Positions 1 through 5,317 of a stretch of 28,757 nt of DNA are shown piece after piece. Each line of letters starts with the position of its first letter. Position 1 is the stretch's first letter. The stretch is taken from the NCBI GenBank assembly GCA_964510235.1, contig CAZEBF010000011.1, positions 1-28,757 of the forward strand, given 5' to 3'. A model generated the notes under the pieces. It saw nothing but the letters and a program-made list of their open reading frames with translations. It made no database searches and was not told the DNA's origin. Origin of the DNA: CAYUUR01 sp964510235 (GTDB lineage: Bacteria > Patescibacteriota > Saccharimonadia > Saccharimonadales > CAYUUR01). The position numbers were made by a program, and so were the translations under genes.

Positions 1-587
1 CTGCCCAGCCGCCATCAGACCAGTCGTTTCTAGATAGTAATTTTTCGCTCGCTACTACAGTGGTCAACGCTTTGCTACAGCTTGATGATAGCCCACAACT
101 CACACCTGAGCAGGCTTCGAGTGTCTCCAAGATGCAGATTCCAGGTCGAATGGAGACGGTTACCTATCAAGACAAAAAGGTTATTCTCGACGGTGCACAT
201 AATGCCCAGAAAATTCGGGCACTCGTCCGGTCTTTGCAGCTACAGACGCCTAATGAAAACATGACCATGCTTGTTAGTTTTGCCAGTACCAAGTCTACGT
301 ACCTCGACGAATGTCTTACAGAACTTAGAAAACTGGGCGACACAGTGGTTGTTACCGAGTTCAATCTAGGCCAAGATGTCCCCAGAAAGCCGATTCCGTC
401 TCAAGAGCTGGCAGATGCTTGTAATAAGGCTGGATTTAAACACGTTTCTATTGAGTCCGACCCACTCACTGCACTCCGCCAGGCACAGGAGACTCAGGCT
501 AGCACAATTCTCGTGACAGGCTCACTCTACCTCATTGGCCAAGTCAGACAGTCGTTCCACAAGTTTGACACTCCGTTAAATGACTAG
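1..587 (+). CDS. folC: Folylpolyglutamate/dihydrofolate synthase, C-terminal part
   Basis: Partial gene running off the left edge; the frame is open from base 3, so the apparent GTG at 60 is internal. FolC adds glutamate to folates in the cytoplasm. The visible part covers the end of the central domain and the whole C-terminal Mur-ligase-type domain. It shows the linker motif IPGRME, then VILDGAHN, the family's hallmark at the start of the C-terminal domain, and near the end ILVTGSLYLIGQVRQ, which is typical of FolC rather than of MurC/D/E/F. The ATP-binding P-loop lies outside the window. The TAG stop is followed by a long region without protein genes, so this is the end of its transcription unit on this side. 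The family call is firm; folate versus polyglutamate specificity cannot be told from this part. Confidence 0.93.
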   Translation, partial: AQPPSDQSFLDSNFSLATTVVNALLQLDDSPQLTPEQASSVSKMQIPGRMETVTYQDKKVILDGAHNAQKIRALVRSLQLQTPNENMTMLVSFASTKSTYLDECLTELRKLGDTVVVTEFNLGQDVPRKPIPSQELADACNKAGFKHVSIESDPLTALRQAQETQASTILVTGSLYLIGQVRQSFHKFDTPLND

Positions 588-689
588 ATTTTTCTTCGGT
601 AGTATGATAGGATTACCCCTGTTGCGTTCTTTTATTCTGCGGAAGGAAAAGAGCAGCCCGAGAGAAATGTATTCCAGTTCCCCGGCGCG

Positions 690-720
690 ATGAGAAAAAA
701 CCATCAGGGTTTTGTCTCAT
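690..720. repeat. Imperfect inverted repeat (hairpin)
   Basis: Arms ATGAGA (690-695) and TCTCAT (715-720) enclose a second pair AAAACC (697-702) and GGTTTT (708-713), with one A/G mismatch between the two helices and a five-base loop. It lies in the protein-free stretch between folC and tRNA-Arg. There is no clean T-tract after it on the plus strand, so it is not an obvious terminator for folC. It may belong to the same family of palindromic elements as the next repeat. Confidence 0.55.
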
Positions 721-726
721 AACTAA

Positions 727-775
727 GCACCCGTAGCCCCGCCTGTCTGTCAGACAGGACGGACAGGTCAGCTGG
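727..775 (+). pseudogene. tRNA-Arg 5' fragment interrupted by a palindrome
   Basis: Bases 727-737 (GCACCCGTAGC) equal the first 11 bases of the intact tRNA-Arg at 859-869, and bases 768-775 (TCAGCTGG) equal the next eight bases of that tRNA (870-877). Between them sits a 30-base insert (738-767) containing the perfect palindrome CCTGTCTGTCAGACAGG (742-758) and a second GACAGG. The copy is therefore split inside the D stem exactly where the insert lies. After 775 the similarity stops. This is a broken tRNA copy, not a functional gene. The palindrome looks like a small mobile REP-type element, but that is inference. Confidence 0.6.
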
Positions 776-807
776 CCACGGCGAAGCCGATTCATAAAAG
801 ATCGCGT

Positions 808-821
808 CGCTCTATCCAGCT
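808..821 (-). repeat. Inverted copy of the tRNA-Arg D arm
   Basis: The 14 bases CGCTCTATCCAGCT are the exact reverse complement of the D-arm segment of the intact tRNA-Arg at 872-885, 50 bases downstream. In a transcript covering both, this segment could pair with the tRNA D arm and compete with tRNA folding. It may also be just the remnant of an inverted tRNA copy. Confidence 0.55.
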
Positions 822-858
822 CGTTTCCGAGCTTGCACCTTTCAGAGTTAAACAGTAT

Positions 859-935
859 GCACCCGTAGCTCAGCTGGATAGAGCGTTGGCTTGCGGAGCC
901 AAAGGTCGTAGGTTCGAATCCTGCCGGGTGTACCA
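859..935 (+). tRNA. tRNA-Arg (anticodon GCG)
   Basis: A complete cloverleaf can be drawn. The acceptor is GCACCCG with CGGGTGT, including a terminal G1-U72 wobble. The D arm is GCTC/GAGC and the anticodon stem TTGGC/GCCAA with loop TTGCGGA. The T arm is GTAGG/CCTGC with loop TTCGAAT. The discriminator is A73 and CCA is encoded (933-935). The anticodon GCG reads CGC and CGU arginine codons. Most bacteria read these with an ACG anticodon that is deaminated to ICG, so GCG is a less common solution. The matching arginyl-tRNA synthetase lies at the other end of the window. Fragments of this tRNA occur on both sides of it. Confidence 0.93.
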
Positions 936-973
936 ATTCATGAGCCTCACGAAAGTGGGGCTTTTGAATTGGT
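932..973 (+). terminator. Hairpin terminator downstream of tRNA-Arg
   Basis: The inner stem AGCCTCAC (943-950), loop GAAA, and GTGGGGCT (955-962) is followed by a short T-run, an ordinary intrinsic terminator. Unusually, an outer perfect 8-bp stem, ACCAATTC (932-939) with GAATTGGT (966-973), extends it and takes in the encoded ACCA end of the tRNA, so the unprocessed 3' end would be base-paired. Confidence 0.7.
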
Positions 974-1000
974 CTCTCTGTACAATTTGAACGCTGTCGA

Positions 1001-1129
1001 CCTTTGCAAAGGGTTGGAGGTGAGAACTGCCAGTGGCAGTTCGCAAGGAAACCTTCACCTCGCAACTTGTTGCGATGGCAGAAGTTTCGGGGTCGCGGGA
1101 CGTGACCGAATCCTGCCGGGTGTACCAAT
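1001..1129 (+). repeat. Palindrome-rich segment ending in a copy of the tRNA-Arg 3' end
   Basis: Bases 1107-1129 repeat exactly the 23 bases at 915-937 (the T-arm 3' side, acceptor, CCA and two trailer bases of tRNA-Arg). Before it comes a dense run of structures. These are the palindrome CCTTTGCAAAGG (1001-1012), stem GAGGTG/CACCTC (1017-1022 with 1056-1061) enclosing GAACTGCCA/TGGCAGTTC (1024-1042) and AAGG/CCTT (1045-1055), hairpin CGCAA/TTGCG (1061-1074), and hairpin GGTCGC/GTGACC (1091-1107). A terminator follows at 1148. No 5' acceptor partner lies in this segment. It could be a decayed tRNA copy filled with palindromes, an integration scar, or a small structured RNA with a tRNA-like end; the sequence does not decide. 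Confidence 0.5.
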
Positions 1130-1147
1130 GTGTTACTTTTACACAAT

Positions 1148-1173
1148 AGACCTCTGTAAATAAGGGTCTTTTT
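1148..1173 (+). terminator. Intrinsic terminator upstream of the kinase gene
   Basis: AGACCT (1148-1153) pairs with GGGTCT (1164-1169) and is followed by a run of T to 1173. It ends any transcript coming from the tRNA-Arg locus just before the kinase start codon, so the kinase needs its own promoter immediately downstream. Confidence 0.65.
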
Positions 1174-1188
1174 GCTATCATGAGTCTT

Positions 1189-2079
1189 ATGACCTCTCAC
1201 AACACAGACATAAGTTTAATCACTAAAGAAAAGCAACTCATCAAAGAGTTGGTGGGGCTTGCTAGCATCAATGAGATTTCACTGAATGATAGAGGCTGGG
1301 ATAGTCGTGTGTATTCATTCAATAACGGTAAGTACTTCTTCAAATTTCCCAGGTCAAAGACTGTTCAAAAACACTACAAGTTCGAGATTGCTGCCATAAA
1401 GTTTGTGGCTGATCTGAGTACAGACATTGTTGCTCAAAAAATTCTCTGGGAAGATCCAGAGGATGCGTACTTTGGGTATGAGGGAGTGGTGGGATCTCCT
1501 CTTAGCGAGCTGATTGATAACCTAAATACTGCCCAAAAGCAATCTATAGGTAAATCCCTCGGCAGTTTTTTAAAACAACTTCACGCTCTCCAGCTTCCAG
1601 GAGCTAGGATGATGTCGGTTGAGGACGAGTCAGTACAAATTCAGCGCTGGTATGAGGATAGTAAACGTCACTTGGACGCTTACTTTTCTGAGCATGAGCA
1701 AAAGAAACTACACGAGCTGGTGTACAAAATTTGGCCTATGAAGCTGCTTGAGTTAGGCGCTGAGTCTGTGCTCTGCCATGGCGACTTACATTTTGAGAAT
1801 CTACTCTTTGATCCAGAGGGCAAAACAGGGGTCATCGACTTTGGTGATGTGGCTTACTATGACCGATCAAAGGATTTTCTCGAACTTGACATAGACCAGG
1901 TTGTTTTTGATGCAGCAGTCACTGTGTACGGCTATGATTACCCACATTTTAAGGAAAAGATAGCTACTCGAAAAAATATGATACAAATAATCAATCTCGG
2001 TTTCTTTGCAGGAAAAAAGGATACAAAGAACGTAGACGCAACTGTGGCCAAAATCAAAAAGTACCTACCGGGCTCATAG
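1189..2079 (+). CDS. Aminoglycoside phosphotransferase (APH)-family kinase
   Basis: The protein (296 aa) has the APH/choline-kinase fold signatures. A lysine in the N-lobe (FFKFPR) is a likely ATP contact, the catalytic loop reads HGDLHFEN (about residues 197-204), and the magnesium-binding segment is IDFGD (about 216-220). Such kinases phosphorylate small molecules such as aminoglycosides, choline, homoserine, fructosamine or macrolides; the substrate cannot be read from the sequence. I chose ATG 1189 over ATG 1180. A -10-like TATCAT (1176-1181) covers the first ATG and leaves 7 bases before the second, matching the leaderless pattern seen in many genes here, and there is no Shine-Dalgarno for either. 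It stands alone between two terminators and two tRNA genes, a typical accessory position. Resistance to an antibiotic is possible but not shown. Confidence 0.85.
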   Translation: MTSHNTDISLITKEKQLIKELVGLASINEISLNDRGWDSRVYSFNNGKYFFKFPRSKTVQKHYKFEIAAIKFVADLSTDIVAQKILWEDPEDAYFGYEGVVGSPLSELIDNLNTAQKQSIGKSLGSFLKQLHALQLPGARMMSVEDESVQIQRWYEDSKRHLDAYFSEHEQKKLHELVYKIWPMKLLELGAESVLCHGDLHFENLLFDPEGKTGVIDFGDVAYYDRSKDFLELDIDQVVFDAAVTVYGYDYPHFKEKIATRKNMIQIINLGFFAGKKDTKNVDATVAKIKKYLPGS

Positions 2080-2123
2080 GGCGGTCCAATTTAGAATCCA
2101 GGTCTGTTCGAGAAATGTATACT

Positions 2124-2155
2124 AAAAGAGTCTTTCATTACGAATGGCTCTTTTT
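2124..2155 (+). terminator. Terminator after the kinase gene
   Basis: AAAAGAG (2124-2130) pairs with CTCTTTT (2148-2154) and ends in a T-run, two bases before tRNA-Ser. A TATACT box at 2118-2123 just upstream could be a promoter for the tRNA, in which case part of the hairpin would lie in its leader. Confidence 0.6.
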
Positions 2156-2157
2156 AC

Positions 2158-2249
2158 GGAAGGGTGCAGGAGTGGTTGAACTGGACTGTCTCGAAAACAG
2201 TTGTGCCGGGCAACCGGCACCGAGGGTTCGAATCCCTCCCCTTCCGCCA
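2158..2249 (+). tRNA. tRNA-Ser (anticodon CGA)
   Basis: Class II tRNA with acceptor GGAAGGG/CCCTTCC and anticodon stem ACTGT/ACAGT around loop CTCGAAA, giving anticodon CGA (codon UCG). The long variable arm is built on TGCCGG/CCGGCA, as expected for serine tRNA. The T loop is TTCGAAT, the discriminator is G73 and CCA is encoded. It ends one base before the run of N. Confidence 0.95.
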
Positions 2250-2250
2250 A

Positions 2251-2350
2251 NNNNNNNNNNNNNNNNNNNNNNNNNNNNNNNNNNNNNNNNNNNNNNNNNN
2301 NNNNNNNNNNNNNNNNNNNNNNNNNNNNNNNNNNNNNNNNNNNNNNNNNN
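2251..2350. other. Assembly gap (100 N)
   Basis: Exactly 100 unknown bases, a conventional scaffold-gap length, so the true distance between tRNA-Ser and the next gene is unknown. Any reading frame spanning it is not evidence of a gene. Confidence 0.99.
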
Positions 2351-2367
2351 TGTGCTACATTACCCGC

Positions 2368-2730
2368 ATGAAAACATCACCAGAATCAGCCGAACACGAA
2401 CACTGTAACATCATTCGGGAGGGTTCAAAGTGGCTCGCCCTTGGTGCAGTGGTGGCCGTCGGCGCGCAAGTTGAGAAACGAGTTCTTGGTCAGGATCCTG
2501 CTTACGCCATGCGTGTGGCTAAAACATTGGCTATGGTCTGTGGTATACGCGTGTTTCACGGGATAGCCGCAAATGTGTGTTTGGAAGTTGAGCCATCACC
2601 AGGACAGGATGGGACATATGGTCCACCTCCGAGTCTTGGCGAGATGATTGTAGCCGAGCCCATTGTTACTGCAGTAGATACAGTGCGTCAGCGTGTTCAA
2701 GACCGCCTTTATGACTACGTAACAGCATAG
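2368..2730 (+). CDS. Hypothetical protein, 120 aa
   Basis: Family not recognised. The ATG at 2368 is preceded by TACATT (2356-2361), a -10-like box six bases upstream, and no ribosome binding site, fitting the leaderless style of the region. The upstream open frame runs only through the N gap and tRNA-Ser and is not part of the gene. The protein begins with a polar segment rich in Glu and His. It then has a weakly hydrophobic Ala/Val helix (WLALGAVVAVGAQV, about residues 23-36) and a second Ala/Met-rich stretch around residues 50-75. The C-terminus is acidic with a Pro-Gly-rich PSPGQDGTYGPPPS loop followed by a predicted helix. It could be membrane-associated. It converges with the membrane-protein gene at 2745, 14 bases away. 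Confidence 0.6.
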   Translation: MKTSPESAEHEHCNIIREGSKWLALGAVVAVGAQVEKRVLGQDPAYAMRVAKTLAMVCGIRVFHGIAANVCLEVEPSPGQDGTYGPPPSLGEMIVAEPIVTAVDTVRQRVQDRLYDYVTA

Positions 2731-2744
2731 TTTTAGTACTGATT

Positions 2745-3791
2745 CTATTTGGCAGTTTGGCTGTCTTTATGTGTAAACCGAAGACCTATCAGGATACCTC
2801 CACTGATAAGTGCCAGCACAAGACAGGTGATTAGTTGCCACTGGCCAAGCGCAGTAGAAGCTAACCTAAACACCTCGAGTATCGGATCCATCAGCGCAGA
2901 ACTTTGGCCTTGGCTTGGTCCCTTTATATAACGAACGGTAAAAAGCAGCGCCACACTGCTCAGGGCTAACGCAAGGCTGCTCGACAGAACAGTAGTAGCA
3001 GTACGCCTTACGCCGGCTCGTCGCGAGGTACTCAGCAACACAATCGATGCAGCCGAAAGCACCCCAAACATCAGAAAGATTACTGGTCCGCGTACTGTCC
3101 ACTGGAAAAGCGTCGGCAAGTAACTGACATTCTCATACCAGGGAGTACCGACGTTTACCGCTGTTGACTGGGCGGATTGATCCAAATTATACGTTTCGGC
3201 AGTAATGTTCTGCGGCAAAAAGTCTGGGTTTGTAGCAATTTCTTTGCGCAATCGATCAAGTTCACTGGTCCGTATGCTGGCCGGCGGATTGCAATTAACC
3301 TTGAACGGATCGGTGGTAGTTGCTTGGTCCGGCAAGATACAGTCGGGCAAATCCTTGAGGCGAGTGTTGGCACTGGTGATGATTGAGTCGGCAAAGGCGG
3401 TCTTGACTGGTGTGACATCAATTTCATACACAGGCGTAGCAGTGGTGCCGTCAAGCCAGGCGTAGGTGCCATCAATGACTTGCTCGGCAGATTCCCTGAC
3501 GTAGGCTTCAGTAATTGAGCGTTCCAGTGCTTGTTTTACAAGAGGCTCGCTCAGCGTAATCCCCTCCCCTTGGCCAGCAGTATTGTTGACTGATTGTGTG
3601 ATGATTTCTGTTTGAATGGCGGGATACACCTGACTTTCGACCAACCACTGCTTGATATGAGCTGATGTTCCAAAGTATTGCTGTAAGCTCCACAAACTGA
3701 CACCAGCAAAGATGCTCACTCCAAGGGCAATGACTGCAACTGATATACCAACACGTTTTAGATTGTGCATATACTGTGTATTTTGCCACAT
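2745..3791 (-). CDS. Membrane protein with N-terminal and three C-terminal TM segments
   Basis: Protein of about 348 aa, family not recognised. It has one hydrophobic segment near the N-terminus (GISVAVIALGVSIFAGVSLW) and a polar domain of about 180 residues that probably lies outside the cell. That domain has two cysteines (DCILPDQ and KVNCNPP) which could form a disulfide. Three closely spaced hydrophobic segments in the last 130 residues follow (VIFLMFGVLSAASIVLL; VLSSSLALALSSVALLF; LITCLVLALISGGILIGL). The C-terminal tail is short and basic. The start is uncertain: GTG 3806, ATG 3791 (used here) and ATG 3770 are all in frame, and none has a Shine-Dalgarno. It is divergent from the HIT gene, whose -10 box lies about 20 bases away. 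Confidence 0.72.
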   Translation of the reverse strand: MWQNTQYMHNLKRVGISVAVIALGVSIFAGVSLWSLQQYFGTSAHIKQWLVESQVYPAIQTEIITQSVNNTAGQGEGITLSEPLVKQALERSITEAYVRESAEQVIDGTYAWLDGTTATPVYEIDVTPVKTAFADSIITSANTRLKDLPDCILPDQATTTDPFKVNCNPPASIRTSELDRLRKEIATNPDFLPQNITAETYNLDQSAQSTAVNVGTPWYENVSYLPTLFQWTVRGPVIFLMFGVLSAASIVLLSTSRRAGVRRTATTVLSSSLALALSSVALLFTVRYIKGPSQGQSSALMDPILEVFRLASTALGQWQLITCLVLALISGGILIGLRFTHKDSQTAK

Positions 3792-3820
3792 ATGGCCCCC
3801 GAACACGATACAATAGAGGT

Positions 3821-4213
3821 ATGGAAGACAGTATTTTTACCAAGATTATCAAGGGTGAGTTACCGTGCTACAAACTATACGAAGACGAGCAGACGTTAGC
3901 TTTTCTGGATATTCACCCCATTCAACCCGGTCACACACTAGTTATACCAAAAGTTCAGGTCGATAAGTTCTATGAGCTTGACGATGACGTGTATCAGGCA
4001 GTTATGGCAACGGTCAAAAAAGTCGCGCGCCATCTTGAGACAGTGCTCGAACAGCGTGTCGGTATGCTGGTCGTTGGCGTCGACGTACCTCACGCCCACA
4101 TCCAACTTATCCCCTTCTCTGATGCGGCCCAGATATACTCCCATCCAGATATGACCGCCGAGCCAGATCACGACTCTTTAGCGACAATGGCAAAACGCTT
4201 AACTTTAGCGTAA
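3821..4213 (+). CDS. HIT-family nucleotide hydrolase/transferase
   Basis: The protein (130 aa) is a standard-length single-domain histidine-triad protein. It has the N-terminal SIFTKIIKGELPCYKLYEDE, typical of Hint/PKCI proteins, then FLDIHPIQPGHTLVIPK, and the active-site strand DVPHAHIQLIP near residue 90. Family members hydrolyse nucleoside phosphoramidates or dinucleoside polyphosphates through a His-AMP intermediate. The nucleophilic middle histidine is kept, but the third histidine of HxHxH is glutamine (codon CAA), giving HxHxQ as in GalT. ATG 3821 is chosen because TACAAT (3809-3814) lies six bases before it; the longer frame from 3776 would run through this promoter. A 57-aa membrane protein gene follows 9 bases after the stop. 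Confidence 0.9.
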   Translation: MEDSIFTKIIKGELPCYKLYEDEQTLAFLDIHPIQPGHTLVIPKVQVDKFYELDDDVYQAVMATVKKVARHLETVLEQRVGMLVVGVDVPHAHIQLIPFSDAAQIYSHPDMTAEPDHDSLATMAKRLTLA

Positions 4214-4222
4214 GATAAGCGC

Positions 4223-4396
4223 ATGTCAAACGGACTTATCGCATTTATTCTCGGGATCAGCGTGGCAACGTGGGTGTACAACAAGATGTACAGTCGCACC
4301 GGCGGTAACTCTCAAAGCGCTATTGTTGTCGCGATAGTGGCTGGTATTGCTGCAGCTGTCGTCATGCTGATGGTACTCAGTTTTATCCCAGGTTAA
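4223..4396 (+). CDS. Small two-TM membrane protein, 57 aa
   Basis: A short open frame from ATG to TAA reads MSNGLIAFILGISVATWVYN, then a polar loop KMYSRTGGNSQS, then a strongly hydrophobic AIVVAIVAGIAAAVVMLMVL helix ending FIPG. The two-helix hairpin with a short basic/Gly/Asn loop and well-formed termini makes a real gene likely despite its size. It starts 9 bases after the HIT stop, so it is probably translated from the same transcript, although no clear Shine-Dalgarno is visible. Function unknown. It is below the usual gene-finder length cut-off and easily missed. Confidence 0.72.
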   Translation: MSNGLIAFILGISVATWVYNKMYSRTGGNSQSAIVVAIVAGIAAAVVMLMVLSFIPG

Positions 4397-4456
4397 GCTA
4401 ACCCTTTAGTACTAATTACCCTAGTCCTGTTTCGCCAAAACTGGTACTATACGGCT

Positions 4457-5314
4457 ATGCATAAAGGTGGGTCTGTGGACGAGTCAGTTAGTTTAGGTTT
4501 GCGTTTACAGCGAGCCCGGCAGTCTGCGGGCCTAACACAGCAACAGCTCTGCCAGAAGGCCAAGCTGGCCTATTCAACTCTCGCCAAGATAGAACGCGGT
4601 GCGATTGCCTCACCGTCGATTTTTACTATCCAACGGATTGCTCAGACGCTCAATTTGTCGCTAGATGCCCTGATTGGCAATGATACGACCGATGTTCAGA
4701 CCAAAAAAATCTCTCGCAGTGGCGTGCGCTTTGTCTACTTTGATATTAACGGCTGCTTGGTGCGATTTTTTCACCGTGCTTTCACCAGCATCGCCGAAGA
4801 AACCGGCACCCCAGCCGACCGCATAGAGATGACTTTCTGGCATTACAACGATGCAGTCTGCCGTGGTGACATGACGCTTCATGAGTTCAACACAGTTATG
4901 GCGACCGCACTAGGTATAGAGAAATTTGATTGGCAACGGTACTATATGACTTCGGTCGAGCCAATCAAAGAAATGCATCAGCTGGTGCAATGGGCCTCGC
5001 AGCATTACCAGGTTGGGCTGCTGAGCAACATCATGCCAGGATTTATCAAAGCCATGAAAGCTAGCAAGCTGCTACCAGATATCGCCTACGATGCAATTGT
5101 CGACTCTTCAGAGGTAAAATCAATCAAGCCTGAACCGGCTATCTTCGAGCATGCCGAGACAGCTGCAGGCGTGCCGGCATCCTCAATCTTGCTGGTAGAC
5201 GACAGCAGGACCAACGTAATGGCCGTTGAGCGTATGGGCTGGCACGTTATGTGGTTTGACGATTTTAGGCCGTCAGAGAGCGCTGAGCGCGTCAAAGAAG
5301 CCTTAGCTTTTTAA
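4457..5314 (+). CDS. XRE-type HTH fused to a HAD-like domain
   Basis: The protein (285 aa) has two domains. Residues about 12-70 form a Cro/C1-type helix-turn-helix (LRLQRARQSAGLTQQQLCQKA, then STLAKIERGAIASPSIFTIQRIAQTLNLSLDAL). From residue 90 on it is a HAD-superfamily domain. Motif I is VYFDINGCL, motif II LLSNI, motif III the lysine in IKPEPAIF, and motif IV LLVDDSRTNV. The second Asp of the HAD motif DxD is Asn here, and this residue normally acts as the acid/base, so phosphatase activity is probably altered or lost. A DNA-binding domain tied to a small-molecule-binding HAD fold suggests a ligand-responsive regulator; that is inference. A TACTAT/TATACG box lies just before ATG 4457. It converges with valS, three bases apart. 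Confidence 0.88.
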   Translation: MHKGGSVDESVSLGLRLQRARQSAGLTQQQLCQKAKLAYSTLAKIERGAIASPSIFTIQRIAQTLNLSLDALIGNDTTDVQTKKISRSGVRFVYFDINGCLVRFFHRAFTSIAEETGTPADRIEMTFWHYNDAVCRGDMTLHEFNTVMATALGIEKFDWQRYYMTSVEPIKEMHQLVQWASQHYQVGLLSNIMPGFIKAMKASKLLPDIAYDAIVDSSEVKSIKPEPAIFEHAETAAGVPASSILLVDDSRTNVMAVERMGWHVMWFDDFRPSESAERVKEALAF

Positions 5315-5317
5315 GTC

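Noticed and set aside
742..767. Repeated GACAGG units as a CRISPR-like array
   Set aside because: Only a palindrome and one extra partial copy; no regular spacers and no cas genes in the window.
613..1200. Long minus-strand open frame of 195 codons across the tRNA-Arg locus
   Set aside because: It reads antisense through the complete tRNA and the tRNA 3'-end repeat. Its apparent repeats (HPAGF) are just the translated tRNA ends.
1180..2079. Kinase gene as a proven antibiotic resistance determinant
   Set aside because: The APH fold covers many substrates, and nothing in the sequence points to aminoglycosides.
2164..2367. Open frame through tRNA-Ser and the N gap joined to the 120-aa protein
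   Set aside because: It translates a tRNA and unknown bases; the real gene starts at ATG 2368 after a -10 box.
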